From NCBI GenBank assembly GCA_020851635.1, contig JADZCJ010000053.1, positions 1 through 64,000 on the forward strand: a stretch of 64,000 nucleotides of DNA. Direction: 5' to 3'. Positions 16,157 to 25,133 of this stretch are shown one piece after another (within the stretch, counting starts at the first letter, position 1; every line of letters starts with the position of its first letter). The translations under genes and the position numbers were made by a program. The stretch comes from Anaerolineae bacterium. GTDB lineage: Bacteria > Chloroflexota > Anaerolineae > UBA4142 > SHND01. The notes under the pieces are model-generated. The model was not told the origin of the DNA, ran no database searches, and saw nothing but the letters and a program-made list of their open reading frames with translations.

Positions 16157-17995
16157 GTGTCACCAGGTCCGCTGACAAGTCTGTCAACTCGTCCATTAGC
16201 TCGCCTTGCGATTCTTGCCACCTTTTTGTTGCTTGTCGGTTGTGTGAGCTCTCGAGCCACGCCCACGGCTGCGCCCGCGCCCACGCTGCCCGCCGCGACG
16301 GGGATACCGGTCACGCCGCGCCCCAAGGCGACGGGAGTTGTGTTGCCGACGGCGACGGTCGAAACCCTGCCCACGCCGGAGAACGTGGGGGGACTTTTTG
16401 CCAAAGCGAACGACTTGCTGGCAGAGTATCAACCCCCCGATACCGACCCCAGACCGTTGTATGATGCGTTGGCGCTTGGCATTGGCGAATTTTTGTTGGC
16501 GACGGCGAATGGTGATGTTTCGATGGAAGGACAACCCGCGCTGGACCAGGTCCGCGAGGCATTGAACGCGATCGAGAACCTGCCCGAGGGCACCCAGACG
16601 CAGGTGGCGGCAATTCATATCGGTGATGATCAGGGCGGCAGCCGCGATTTGATCTTGGCAACGCTGGACAAGGTCAAGGGACTGCCTGTGATTGGCGTCA
16701 AGCGGCTTGGCGCATCCTATGAACCCTTGCCGCCAATCGGCGTCGGTGACAATGCGACACCCGAAGAGCGCAATTTTTATCCCCTTGGTGTTGAAACGCA
16801 GGATATGACAGGCGATGGAGTGCGCGACTTGATCTATGCCCTGGAGTATCCCGGAGCGAGCGGGACGACAAACGAACTGACGGTGGCGCGACGGACGAGC
16901 GACGACGAGACATGGAAGCAGATTTTTCAGGCGGCGCTCGTCAATTGGGCAGGAGAATCTGAATATCAGATCGAAACGGCAGCCGATTCGACAAGCATCA
17001 GACTTTATTTCCCGTGGTTTGGCGCGTTTGATGCCAAGCTTTTGGCGCACCCCAACGCGACCCAGACGTGGGAATACGATGAAGAACAAGACCGCTTTAT
17101 GCGTCGGAGTCAGGAAATTGAAGCGCCCAAGACGCCGCGCCAAGCGCTTAATGCGGGCGAGTATGCGTTTCGCAACGGCGACTTGAACAATGCGCTGATG
17201 TTGTACGAGCGCGCCTGGACCGACCCGAGTTTGGAGCAAGAGGATTTTTCCGAATCGCAAGCAGACCCTGCCGCGTTCGCCAAATTTCGCCAGGTGATGG
17301 TCTTGAATTTATTGAACCGGGGTGACGAGTCGAGAAAATTGCTTACCGATTCGCAAGCGAGCGGCGATGCGCTTGCCACATTGGCAAACACGTTTGCGCG
17401 CAATTCGACGGGGAACGAACCCGCGCTGCGGGGTTGGATCGCGATGGCGAACGCGGGCGATTTGTATGACCTGATTTATGAGAGCCGCGCCGGAAATCTC
17501 GATTTTCCATTCGAGGCGCGCGAGATCTATTTTGCGGGCGGCGTTGTGTCTACCTATTTGAACACGCATCCCGACGCGAACAAGAATCCTCAAGCCGTCT
17601 GGGACGCGCTCGATGCGTTGGGTTTCAAGCCACTGCAGCACACGTCTGCGGATTTGGATGGAGATGGCATCAACGAGTTTTTGATGGTGGTGCAGGAGGG
17701 CGGCTCTACGCCGAACCAGTCCCAGGACTTGTGGTTTGTTTACAAGCGGGACGATGCGTGGCGCGTGCGCGCGCTGGATATTGCTGACACGGTGCAATTC
17801 GAGGGCAGCGCGGTGCCGCTGCCCAATGGGGACGGGCGAGCACTGCGGCTGAAATTGCCCGAAGCATACACGCCGAATCAGATCGCTCTGACCTGGGATG
17901 GTTCGCGCATCGTGTGGCTGGACGTTCTGACGCTAGAGCCGCGAGCGGACCCCGGCACAAGTGTAGGCGGCGGGATATTGCAGGATGATTTTTAG
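16157..17995 (+). CDS. Lipoprotein with TPR-like and FG-GAP/calcium-loop-like segments
   Basis: Start chosen at GTG 16157, which has GGAGG 5 nt upstream and gives a clean signal peptide ending in FLLLVGC (lipobox). The protein has about 612 residues. After an Ala/Thr/Pro linker come DMTGDGVRDLIYALE and DLDGDGINEFLMVVQ, which resemble Asp-rich metal loops of FG-GAP/VCBS repeats. A helical stretch between them (AGEYAFRNGDLNNALMLYER) looks like a TPR hairpin. It is probably a cell-surface protein of unknown role. It is isolated, with terminators on both sides. Confidence 0.75.
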   Translation: MSPGPLTSLSTRPLARLAILATFLLLVGCVSSRATPTAAPAPTLPAATGIPVTPRPKATGVVLPTATVETLPTPENVGGLFAKANDLLAEYQPPDTDPRPLYDALALGIGEFLLATANGDVSMEGQPALDQVREALNAIENLPEGTQTQVAAIHIGDDQGGSRDLILATLDKVKGLPVIGVKRLGASYEPLPPIGVGDNATPEERNFYPLGVETQDMTGDGVRDLIYALEYPGASGTTNELTVARRTSDDETWKQIFQAALVNWAGESEYQIETAADSTSIRLYFPWFGAFDAKLLAHPNATQTWEYDEEQDRFMRRSQEIEAPKTPRQALNAGEYAFRNGDLNNALMLYERAWTDPSLEQEDFSESQADPAAFAKFRQVMVLNLLNRGDESRKLLTDSQASGDALATLANTFARNSTGNEPALRGWIAMANAGDLYDLIYESRAGNLDFPFEAREIYFAGGVVSTYLNTHPDANKNPQAVWDALDALGFKPLQHTSADLDGDGINEFLMVVQEGGSTPNQSQDLWFVYKRDDAWRVRALDIADTVQFEGSAVPLPNGDGRALRLKLPEAYTPNQIALTWDGSRIVWLDVLTLEPRADPGTSVGGGILQDDF

Positions 17996-18004
17996 CCATT
18001 GACG

Positions 18005-18050
18005 AAAACCCCGTTTTCTTTTGGCAATCGCCGCATGAAACGGGGTTTTT
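18005..18050 (+). terminator. Rho-independent terminator
   Basis: AAAACCCCGTTTT (18005-18017) pairs with GAAACGGGGTTTTT (18037-18050), with a T run on the plus strand. It follows the lipoprotein stop by 10 bp. Confidence 0.85.
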
Positions 18051-18067
18051 GTTTGGCGCTATTTTGT

Positions 18068-18096
18068 TTGACATGCACTGATGGCGTTGTTAATAT
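18068..18096 (+). promoter_or_regulatory. Strong sigma-70-type promoter of the dehydrogenase gene
   Basis: A consensus TTGACA (18068-18073), a 17-bp spacer and TAATAT (18091-18096). It is the best-matching promoter in the window and gives a leader of about 140 nt before the ATG at 18243. Confidence 0.8.
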
Positions 18097-18132
18097 CGGA
18101 CGGGTGTGTGTCTTGATTTTTAGCTGCGAGAG

Positions 18133-18237
18133 GGGCACGCTCGGTGGAGGGTGCCGGCTGGGGAACGAAACAGCGTTCGTTCCTTACTCTGACAAACTGC
18201 AAGATAGGGGCAAAGTTGTAATTTGTCCTATCGGGAG
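18133..18237 (+). promoter_or_regulatory. Structured 5' leader (three hairpins) of the dehydrogenase gene
   Basis: Three consecutive stem-loops can form between promoter and gene: GGCAC/GTGCC (18134-18138 with 18151-18155), GGAACGAA/TTCGTTCC (18162-18169 with 18176-18183) and GATAGG..CAAA/TTTG.CCTATC (18203-18214 with 18222-18232). The last one abuts the GGGAG ribosome-binding site (18233-18237). None ends in a T run, so any control would be on translation or RNA stability. No known riboswitch family was recognised. Confidence 0.35.
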
Positions 18238-18242
18238 AAACC

Positions 18243-19271
18243 ATGAAAGCAGTCGCCATTTATGAACACGGTGGGGTCGAAAAATTGCAGTTGGTGGATT
18301 TGCCCAAGCCCGAACCGGGCGCGGACGATGTCATTATCAATGTCAAAGCGGTGGCGCTGAACCGCCTGGATGTTTGGGTGCGCGAGGGGCTGCCCGGTCT
18401 CAAGCTGCAAATGCCGTTCACTCTGGGTTCCGATGTCGCGGGGGTGATTGATGCGGTGGGCGCCAATGTGACGGAATTCCAGCCGGGACAGCGCGTGACC
18501 ATCAATCCCGGTTGGTGGGATACGACTTGTGAATTTTGCAAGCGCGGCGAGGAATCGTTGTGTATCAATTTCAAGATCTATGGCGAGCATCTGCCCGGCG
18601 GATACGCCGAGTATATCCAAGTGCCGCAGCGAAATGTGCTTGCGATTCCCGATGATTTTGATTATGTGGACATTTGCGCCATGCCCCTGGCATTTCTAAC
18701 GGCATGGCGGGCGTTGATTACGCGCGGGCGTTTGAAAGCGGGTGAAGATGTGGTCGTTCTGGGGGCGGGCAGCGGGGTCTCGACCGCCGCGATTCAGATT
18801 GCCAAGTACGCGGGGGCGCGGGTTTTTGCGACCTCACACAGCGACGAAAAACTGGGACGCGCACAAGAACTGGGCGCAGACGTGTTGATCAATTACACGA
18901 CAAGTGAGTGGGAAAAACAAGTGTTTCGGATGACCAACAAGCGCGGCGCAGACCTGGTTGTGGATTCGGTGGGCGAGGCAACCTGGCTGAAATCGTTGCG
19001 CGCGCTGCGCAAGGGCGGACGTTTGGTCACCTATGGCGCGACGACAGGTCCAAACCCCGCCGAAGAGATTCGCCTGATTTTCTGGAAACAGCTGGAAATC
19101 ATCGGAACGACCATGTCGAACCAGGGCGAGTTTATGGATGTGATGAAGCTGGTGTTTCAACGCAAGTTCAAACCGGTGGTGGACGTGGTCATGCCGCTGG
19201 AGAGCGCTGCGGAAGCGCATGAACGGCTGGCGAAAAATGAACAGTTTGGCAAGATCGTGCTGACGGTGTAG
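18243..19271 (+). CDS. Zinc-binding-type alcohol dehydrogenase / quinone oxidoreductase (MDR family)
   Basis: 342 residues of the medium-chain dehydrogenase/reductase superfamily. The GroES-like N-terminal domain includes TLGSDVAGVIDAVG. Structural-zinc-type cysteines are in CEFCKRGEESLC. The NAD(P)-binding Rossmann motif is VVLGAGSGVSTAAIQIAKYAG (about residues 172-192). The catalytic-zinc cysteine usually near residue 40 is replaced (NRLDVWVREG), so this is closer to quinone-reductase-type or partially zinc-less members than to classical ADH. Substrate not predictable. It has its own promoter and an unusual structured leader. Confidence 0.85.
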   Translation: MKAVAIYEHGGVEKLQLVDLPKPEPGADDVIINVKAVALNRLDVWVREGLPGLKLQMPFTLGSDVAGVIDAVGANVTEFQPGQRVTINPGWWDTTCEFCKRGEESLCINFKIYGEHLPGGYAEYIQVPQRNVLAIPDDFDYVDICAMPLAFLTAWRALITRGRLKAGEDVVVLGAGSGVSTAAIQIAKYAGARVFATSHSDEKLGRAQELGADVLINYTTSEWEKQVFRMTNKRGADLVVDSVGEATWLKSLRALRKGGRLVTYGATTGPNPAEEIRLIFWKQLEIIGTTMSNQGEFMDVMKLVFQRKFKPVVDVVMPLESAAEAHERLAKNEQFGKIVLTV

Positions 19272-19351
19272 AGATGTTTAACGGTCGTGGGCGGCGGTTA
19301 ACGCCGGTGCGGGGGCATTCAATGGACCACCCCTGCGGACGCGGATGACTG

Positions 19352-20149
19352 ATGATTCGAACTGATGATTTGATCGAGGACCGTTTTATAGAGCAATTCC
19401 ATCCGCATTGGGTGCGCTTTGCTGTTGGGAACAGCGCCATCGAGTTGTCGCCGGGGATTGCGCGGCTGGTGGTTGACGGCGCGGTGGCGAATGAATTGTC
19501 GGATGCCGAGATTGACGATCATCGGACCGCGCCGCGTTGGGACTTGCGATGGACTCCGCCGTTGACCTTGACGGTCCGCGCGCGATTCAGCCACCCGGCG
19601 GGAGAATTGCTTGGAACGGCGGGTTTTGGTTTTTGGAATGACCCGTTCGACTGGTCGGGCAATGTGCAAGCTCCTCCCAATGCGCTGTGGTTTTTCTATG
19701 CGTCACGGCAGAGCGACATGTCGTTTGTGCGGGGTATGCGCGGGCATGGACTGCGCGCAGGTTTTTTGAACGGCGGCAAGCGCGATGCGGTGATGATGGC
19801 ATTGGGCAATGCGTTGTTCAAGATGCCGGGAATGGACAAGGTCATCTTTTCGGCGGCGGAGAAATTGATGGGCGCAGAGGAGCAGCTGCTCGACGAGATT
19901 GACATGACCCAGTGGCACGAGTACAAAATCGAGTGGGGCGTCAAGGAAGCGGTGTTTTGGGTGGATGCGCAGGAAAAATTTCGCGCCAAGAATCCGCCGA
20001 CTGTGCCGCTGGGTTTTGTGGCATGGATAGACAATAACGCGACGACGATGGGTCCGGGCAAGGAATTTTCATTTCAGCGAGTGCCGGTGCCGATGCGCGA
20101 GTGGATGGAACTGTCATACGTCAAAATCGAGCGCGGAGAGCCGGCGTAA
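19352..20149 (+). CDS. Concanavalin A-like lectin/glucanase-fold protein, function unknown
   Basis: 265 residues. LTVRARFSHPAGELLGTAGF, FGFWNDPFDWSG and HEYKIEWGVKEAVFWVDAQ are the sort of strand patterns found in GH16/LamG-like beta-sandwich proteins. The GH16 catalytic ExDxxE signature is absent, so enzymatic activity is unlikely or different. There is no signal peptide. Its stop codon overlaps the start of the DUF309 gene by one base, so the two are co-translated. Confidence 0.55.
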   Translation: MIRTDDLIEDRFIEQFHPHWVRFAVGNSAIELSPGIARLVVDGAVANELSDAEIDDHRTAPRWDLRWTPPLTLTVRARFSHPAGELLGTAGFGFWNDPFDWSGNVQAPPNALWFFYASRQSDMSFVRGMRGHGLRAGFLNGGKRDAVMMALGNALFKMPGMDKVIFSAAEKLMGAEEQLLDEIDMTQWHEYKIEWGVKEAVFWVDAQEKFRAKNPPTVPLGFVAWIDNNATTMGPGKEFSFQRVPVPMREWMELSYVKIERGEPA

Positions 20150-20631
20150 TGGGCGATCAGGAAATTCCCGCCGTTATCTCCGGGCGTGACTCGCCTACCC
20201 GTGATTGCTGTGGGCGCGCGCCGACGCCCGAAATGCTTTTTGCGTTCGAGCAGTTTAATCGGGGTGAATTTTGGGAGCAGCACGAGACGCTGGAATTGGT
20301 GTGGCGCGCCGAAAAGGACACGACGATCCGTAACCTGTACAAAGGGATCTTGCAGGTGGGCGTCGGGTTTTATCACCTGACCAGGAGCAATTACAATGGC
20401 GCGACAAAGGTTTTGGGGCGCGGAATCAAGTATTTGAAACCGTACGAACCATCCTGTTATGGAGTGGATGTGACGCGGTTGATTCGAGAGGCGAGTCTCG
20501 TCTGGTGGAAGGTGCGGGATGCCGGTCCGGAAGGGATTGGTGAGCTAAAGGATATGGAACTGCCGCGAATCCACCCGGCACAAGCTCAAGTTGGTTCTCA
20601 TGCCCCAGATTCACGGGTTGAGTCAGGGTGA
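20149..20631 (+). CDS. DUF309-family protein
   Basis: 160 residues. FNRGEFWEQHETLELVWRAE, LYKGILQVGVGFYHLTRSN and ARKVL-like ATKVLGRGIKYL are the signature of DUF309 (PF03745-type helical proteins with conserved E-x-H-E and W). The biochemical role is unknown; the conserved Glu/His residues suggest metal binding. The start ATG overlaps the previous stop (TAATG). The C-terminal 20 residues are non-conserved. Confidence 0.85.
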   Translation: MGDQEIPAVISGRDSPTRDCCGRAPTPEMLFAFEQFNRGEFWEQHETLELVWRAEKDTTIRNLYKGILQVGVGFYHLTRSNYNGATKVLGRGIKYLKPYEPSCYGVDVTRLIREASLVWWKVRDAGPEGIGELKDMELPRIHPAQAQVGSHAPDSRVESG

Positions 20632-20655
20632 CAGCCAAAAGAATTGGAGGGTCGT

Positions 20656-21352
20656 ATGTTGACACCCGTCAATTTGGATGAACGATTTCAGCGAGAGTTA
20701 CAGGTGCTCATGACTGCAGAGGAGTTTTTGGCGTGGGATCACGAGGATATTCATGCGGAATGGGTGAACGGGGAAGTGACAGTCTTTATGCCCGCATCGC
20801 TCCGACATCAGCTGATTGTCAGCTTGCTGAATACGCTACTCGGGCTCTATTTGCGCCTGTTGAATTTAGGCACAGTGTTGACCGCGCCGTACTCGATGCG
20901 CGCGGCGCCGGGGGGGGGTGGTACGCGAACCTGATTTGCTGTATGTGGCGACAGAGCATGCGGACAGAATCAAGCCAATGTATTTGGAGGGACCCGCCGA
21001 TTTGGTCGTTGAGGTCATTTCGGATACGAGTGTAACGCGCGACCGCGCTGACAAGTTTTACGAGTATCAAGAGTCGGGGGTGCGCGAATACCTGATTATT
21101 GATTCACGCCCGGGCAAGCAGCGCGTGGATTATTATGGGTTGGATGAGAATGGGAGTTATCAGCCGATCGTGGCGGACGAAAAGGGCAGATTTCAATCTC
21201 GGGTAATCCGCGGATTTTGGTTTCACAGTGAATGGTTGTTTCAAGAAAAGGAGCCGGATGCACTGATGTTGCTGGGGGAAATTCGCGGTTTGAGCAGCGC
21301 GGAAATCGAATCAATTCAAAGGCTGTTGGGCAGGGAGAGCCCGAACGCATAG
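20656..21352 (+). pseudogene. Uma2-family restriction-endonuclease-like gene, frameshifted at a run of nine G
   Basis: The reading frame opens with ATG 20656 (GGAGG at 20646-20650) and runs through MTAEEFLAWDHEDIHAEWVNG and APYSMRAAP, then hits a stop soon after G9 at 20910-20918. In the next frame the family continues with VREPDLLYVATEHADRI, GPADLVVEVISDTSVTRDRA, KFYEYQESGVREYLIIDSR. Removing one G restores a single Uma2 (DUF820) protein of about 231 residues with the nuclease-like D...ExS core. The cause may be a sequencing error in the homopolymer, a true mutation, or slipped-strand phase variation. Confidence 0.85.
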
Positions 21353-21365
21353 AAAAGGAAAATGT

Positions 21366-21614
21366 ATGGCGTATATCATTGCCGAGCCGTGTATAGATGT
21401 TAAAGATGCCTCGTGCGTTGCCGTGTGTCCCGTGGACTGTATTCACGGCGGCGAAGAGGACAATATGTTGTTTATCAACCCGGATGAATGTATTGACTGT
21501 GGCGCGTGTGTGCCCGAGTGTCCCGTGAGCGCGATTTTTCCCGAAAATCAGGTGCCCGAACAGTGGCGGCACTTTATCGAAATGAATTATGCGTATTTTC
21601 GCAAGACCGAGTAG
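21366..21614 (+). CDS. fdxA: Seven-iron-type ferredoxin (3Fe-4S/4Fe-4S)
   Basis: 82 residues, starting [12 protein letters not shown], with GGAA upstream. The first cluster motif is [19 protein letters not shown] and the second [12 protein letters not shown], matching the 7Fe ferredoxins of Thermus and Mycobacterium (C-x7-C-x3-CPVDC). These are soluble electron carriers, often for P450 or 2-oxoacid oxidoreductases. It is followed after 17 bp by a DUF422-type membrane protein. Confidence 0.92.
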   Translation: MAYIIAEPCIDVKDASCVAVCPVDCIHGGEEDNMLFINPDECIDCGACVPECPVSAIFPENQVPEQWRHFIEMNYAYFRKTE

Positions 21615-21631
21615 GAATCGGAGCATCGCGA

Positions 21632-22699
21632 TTGGAGTTTTTGTTACAGCCCGCGCTTTTGTATGCGCTATTGCAGTTGGGCGTGGTGGTCACGTTTGCA
21701 ATCACGGCAGTGAGGGCGTGGAGACATTCGCGGGCGCGGTTTCTTGAACTCGTAACCGCGTTCCTCTTTGGTTTGCTCCTCGAACAGGGCGATATTTTTT
21801 TGTTTGGGACGTATCGCTATAACCCGAACTGGGTTTTGCTCGGCGACGTGCCCATCGCGATTGCGCTGACGTGGGCGATGATTATCGCAGGGGCGATGAA
21901 TATTACGGATGCGCTGGGCATCAGAGATGTGGGGGAGGGGAGCTCGAGAGCGGCGGACAGAGCGACGGTTGACGAGAAACGTGAAACGTCAAGCGCAAAA
22001 AGCGCGGCAGCTAGAGCGCGTTGGTTGGTGCGGGGGCTGCCCGCGCCAATGTCGGATGCAATATGGGCGATTGTGCTGGATTTGGCGATTGACGCGGTGG
22101 CGATACGACTCGGATTGTGGACCTGGACGATTCGGGCGGATGAGGGTTGGTTCGGAGTGCCCTGGGGAAATTTCTTTGCCTGGCTTTTTGTCGCATTCTG
22201 GTTTTCTTTTTTTACGCGGATTGTGCGGGCGCGACAGTCGGAAGGAACGGTGCGCGGCTGGTCGCGGCAGTGGTTGGTCCCCTTGCAGGCGTTTGGCGGC
22301 TTGATTGCGGCGCTGGCGCTGTTTGTCGCCATCGAGAATACAGCGGCGCTGCCCTTGATTGCGGATACGGGACAGGCATACAACAACAACGTGTGGATTA
22401 TTTTTGCGGTCACGCTCGCCGTATTTGTCGGCGTGATGTGGCGGGCGCTGTCTGAAAAACGCACGGTCCGTGAACGCGCGGACCATTGGCTGTTGTTGGT
22501 GCGGTTTGTCATTCATCTCTTGTTTTTGGCGGCGCTTGTATTCACCGGAATGTATTTGAGCGCGCCGGCGCTGCTGGCGGCGGCTCTCGCGATGTTTGCC
22601 GGCGAGCTGAGTTTGCTGTGGCACTGGCGGAACGAATTGCGCGAGGTGTTACGAACGCGACATGAAACACGTAAAAGAAATGTGCCCACGCATTTTTGA
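21632..22699 (+). CDS. Carotenoid biosynthesis protein-like membrane protein (DUF422)
   Basis: About 355 residues. The start is placed at TTG 21632, with GGAG 10 nt upstream, because no ATG/GTG lies near the first helix. Two similar halves, DIFLFGTYRYNPNWVLLGDVPIA and DLAIDAVAIRLGLWTW...GVPWGNFFAWLF, have the G-VP-x-N-x-W pattern of the DUF422/CruF-like family, whose studied members hydrate the psi end of carotenoids such as gamma-carotene. No other carotenoid genes are in the window, so the exact reaction is open. An inserted hydrophilic segment (about residues 108-135) separates the halves. Confidence 0.6.
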   Translation: MEFLLQPALLYALLQLGVVVTFAITAVRAWRHSRARFLELVTAFLFGLLLEQGDIFLFGTYRYNPNWVLLGDVPIAIALTWAMIIAGAMNITDALGIRDVGEGSSRAADRATVDEKRETSSAKSAAARARWLVRGLPAPMSDAIWAIVLDLAIDAVAIRLGLWTWTIRADEGWFGVPWGNFFAWLFVAFWFSFFTRIVRARQSEGTVRGWSRQWLVPLQAFGGLIAALALFVAIENTAALPLIADTGQAYNNNVWIIFAVTLAVFVGVMWRALSEKRTVRERADHWLLLVRFVIHLLFLAALVFTGMYLSAPALLAAALAMFAGELSLLWHWRNELREVLRTRHETRKRNVPTHF

Positions 22700-22752
22700 T
22701 GGGTGAGCCGAACAAGATTGCGCAAGCGCGTTTGAGGCAAGGAGCACAAGAC

Positions 22753-23502
22753 ATGGGCAAGACAGGCAAGAAACTTTTTGGAAATCTGTTGAGCAGCGGC
22801 AAGAACGAGTCCAAAGGACTGGCGCGGGTGGACCGTCCGATCACTCAAGAGACACTGCTGGCGACACGCGGCAAGAGTGTGGACCTGGTGTTTGTGATTG
22901 ACACGACCGGCTCGATGTCCGACAAGATCAAGAGTCTGCTGCAGACTGCGACGAAATTTGTGGACCGTTTTGGTTGGCTGCAAATGGACTCGAGGATTGC
23001 GATTGTGGCGTTTGGCGATTTGAACGTCAAAAGTGACAAGATCGTGGCGACGGGTTTTACGCGCAATATTGAGACGACCAAACAGAGTTTGCAGAAAATT
23101 CCGCGTTTCAGCGGCGGGGCAAACCGGGGCGAATCTTCGCTAGAGGCACTGCAAAAGGCGATGGGGATGGATTTCCGCGACAATGTGGTCAAGGTGGCGC
23201 TGTTGATCACGGATGAGCCGGCGCTGCAAACCCGGCAGGTCAAGGCGAGCGATATTATCGAGCAGCTTGTGGACAGGGAGATACTCACTTTTGTCGTCTC
23301 GACGCCCGAAAAATACTTTAAAGAGATGGCGGCGGTGACGGGCGGTCGCTGGTACCGGATTTCCGCCCAGACGGATTTTACGGACCTGCTCGAAATGTTT
23401 GGTGACATTGCTGACAGGGTCTCGGAAACGGTGGCAGATGTGTATTGTATCGGTGATGGGCGAGTGTCGGACTATTTGCGGCTGGCGGCGCCTGAAAAAT
23501 GA
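22753..23502 (+). CDS. Von Willebrand factor A-domain protein
   Basis: 249 residues. Start at ATG 22753 with AAGGAG 9 nt upstream; an in-frame start at 22699 is possible. The MIDAS metal site is complete: FVIDTTGSMSDKIK (DxTxS), a later GGANRGESS, and LLITDEPAL. Such domains mediate metal-dependent protein contacts. The protein is not secreted. It overlaps the DUF1444 gene by 4 nt, so the pair is likely to work together. Confidence 0.85.
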   Translation: MGKTGKKLFGNLLSSGKNESKGLARVDRPITQETLLATRGKSVDLVFVIDTTGSMSDKIKSLLQTATKFVDRFGWLQMDSRIAIVAFGDLNVKSDKIVATGFTRNIETTKQSLQKIPRFSGGANRGESSLEALQKAMGMDFRDNVVKVALLITDEPALQTRQVKASDIIEQLVDREILTFVVSTPEKYFKEMAAVTGGRWYRISAQTDFTDLLEMFGDIADRVSETVADVYCIGDGRVSDYLRLAAPEK

Positions 23503-24314
23503 TGAATTGGGACCCGGACGACCGCGCAATCCCCCCGATGAGCGCCGAAATGTTTTCGACGCTCGTCGTCTCGCGGCTGCGTGCAATCGAACATGTGGAA
23601 ATCATCGGCGGCAAGGGACTGGCGCTCTCGCTCCGAGTGCGGGGGAAGGATACGACGGCACAATTGGAGCGAGCTTATGCGCGCTATCGGACCAATCCCG
23701 AGGCAGTGTCTCCGATCATTGACCTGTATATTGACAACCTGGTGAACGGCGAGAATGTGGAACGCGCGGGCAATGAGAACTTCGCCGCGGTGCGCGAGCT
23801 GCTGTTGCCGCGTTTGATGACCGCGCGGCAGTGGATGGACAGGCGCGAGGACGGGCTGCGGCTGGTGATACGCGCGCTTGCGGACGATGTAGGTGAGGGG
23901 CTGGTGATAGACCGCGGCGAGGAATTGGAATACGTGCAGGTGGAAATGATTTCCGTCTGGGAGATTGATTCGCAAAGCGCGTTCGATGCCGCGCAAGAAA
24001 ATCTCGCGCGTCTTGCGGTCAATGCTCCATATTTGACGCGCGGCGAGGGTGAGGAAACACTGCTGATGGACCATTCGCCGAATGCGGCGGCGCGCGTCCT
24101 GTTGTCCGAACGGATGCAAGAGTGGCAGGCGCGCGTTGGCGGTGAGTTGCTTGTGGGGTTGCCCACGCATGATTTGATGCTGGGATTTGCGCGAACACAT
24201 CCGGCGTTTCAAGAGCTGCGGGCGCAGGTGGCAGAGGATGCTGCTGCGTCGCCGAACGGCTTGTTGGGGACGCTTTTGCGCCCGCACCAAGGTGCGATAG
24301 AATTGTTCACTTGA
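23499..24314 (+). CDS. DUF1444-family protein
   Basis: 271 residues with the DUF1444 pattern: MFSTLVVSRLRAIEHVEI, LERAYARYRTNPEAVSPIID, LLPRLMTARQWMDRR and LMDHSPNAAARVLL. Cytoplasmic, function unknown. It overlaps the vWA gene (ATGATGA), a pairing that suggests a shared complex, and is followed by a fatty-acid-type hydratase 35 bp downstream. Confidence 0.75.
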   Translation: MMNWDPDDRAIPPMSAEMFSTLVVSRLRAIEHVEIIGGKGLALSLRVRGKDTTAQLERAYARYRTNPEAVSPIIDLYIDNLVNGENVERAGNENFAAVRELLLPRLMTARQWMDRREDGLRLVIRALADDVGEGLVIDRGEELEYVQVEMISVWEIDSQSAFDAAQENLARLAVNAPYLTRGEGEETLLMDHSPNAAARVLLSERMQEWQARVGGELLVGLPTHDLMLGFARTHPAFQELRAQVAEDAAASPNGLLGTLLRPHQGAIELFT

Positions 24315-24349
24315 CGCGACGAATGACAAAGGACCGGAAACGACAAGAA

Positions 24350-25123
24350 ATGGCATACGAGTTTATTCTGATACATCGCCAGGAACCCATTGCGGTTGTG
24401 CAAATCAACCGGCCCCAGCAGCTGAATGCGCTCAACAGCCGCGTGATGCAAGAGATCACCGATGCGCTCGCGGAACTGGACGACGATCCCGCGATACGCT
24501 GTCTCATCGTGACGGGCAACGAGCGGGCGTTTGGCGCGGGCGCGGATATCAGAGATATGGCGAGCGCCACGGCGGTCGAGATGTTGGAGCGCAATTGGAT
24601 CGCGTATTGGGACCGGATTAAAAAGATCACGAAACCCGTCATTGCCGCCGTGAGTGGGTTTGCGTTTGGCGGCGGTTGTGAGTTGGCGATGGCGTGCGAT
24701 TTGATTGTCGCGTCCGAGAGCGCGCAATTTGCCCAGCCCGAGATCAATCTGGGTGTGATTCCCGGCGCGGGCGGCACTCAGCGGCTCACGCGGGCGGTTG
24801 GCAAGTCCAAAGCGATGGAAATGGTTTTGACGGGCAAGCCAATGACGGCGCGGGAAGCCGAAGCGCGCGGACTCGTTGCGCGGGTCTTGCCAACCGAAGT
24901 GTATCTGGATGAGGCGAAAAACCTGGCGCTTGAAATTGCGTCCAAAGCGCCGATTGCGGCGCGCCTTGCCAAAGAGGCGGTCAACAAGGCATTCGAGTCG
25001 TCGCTGAGCGACGGAATGGACTATGAACGGAAATTGTTTTACTTTTTGTTTGGCACGATAGATGGGCACGAAGGTTTGACCGCGTTTGTCGAAAAGCGCA
25101 AGCCGGAGTGGAAAGGGAAATAA
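24350..25123 (+). CDS. Enoyl-CoA hydratase (crotonase family)
   Basis: 257 residues. Both catalytic glutamates expected for 2-enoyl-CoA hydratases are present: FGGGCELAMACD and PEINLGVIPGAGGTQRL. The oxyanion loop RAFGAGADIRDM is also complete. It adds water to trans-2-enoyl-CoA to give 3-hydroxyacyl-CoA. Neighbours within 3.5 kb include a second crotonase and a thiolase, suggesting a beta-oxidation or butyrate-type segment. The start at 24350 fits the family; the ribosome-binding site is weak. Confidence 0.93.
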   Translation: MAYEFILIHRQEPIAVVQINRPQQLNALNSRVMQEITDALAELDDDPAIRCLIVTGNERAFGAGADIRDMASATAVEMLERNWIAYWDRIKKITKPVIAAVSGFAFGGGCELAMACDLIVASESAQFAQPEINLGVIPGAGGTQRLTRAVGKSKAMEMVLTGKPMTAREAEARGLVARVLPTEVYLDEAKNLALEIASKAPIAARLAKEAVNKAFESSLSDGMDYERKLFYFLFGTIDGHEGLTAFVEKRKPEWKGK

Positions 25124-25133
25124 AAGAGCGCGC

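Noticed and set aside
20656-21352. Two separate genes in place of one Uma2 gene
   Set aside because: Both halves are consecutive parts of one family and the break falls in a nine-G run.
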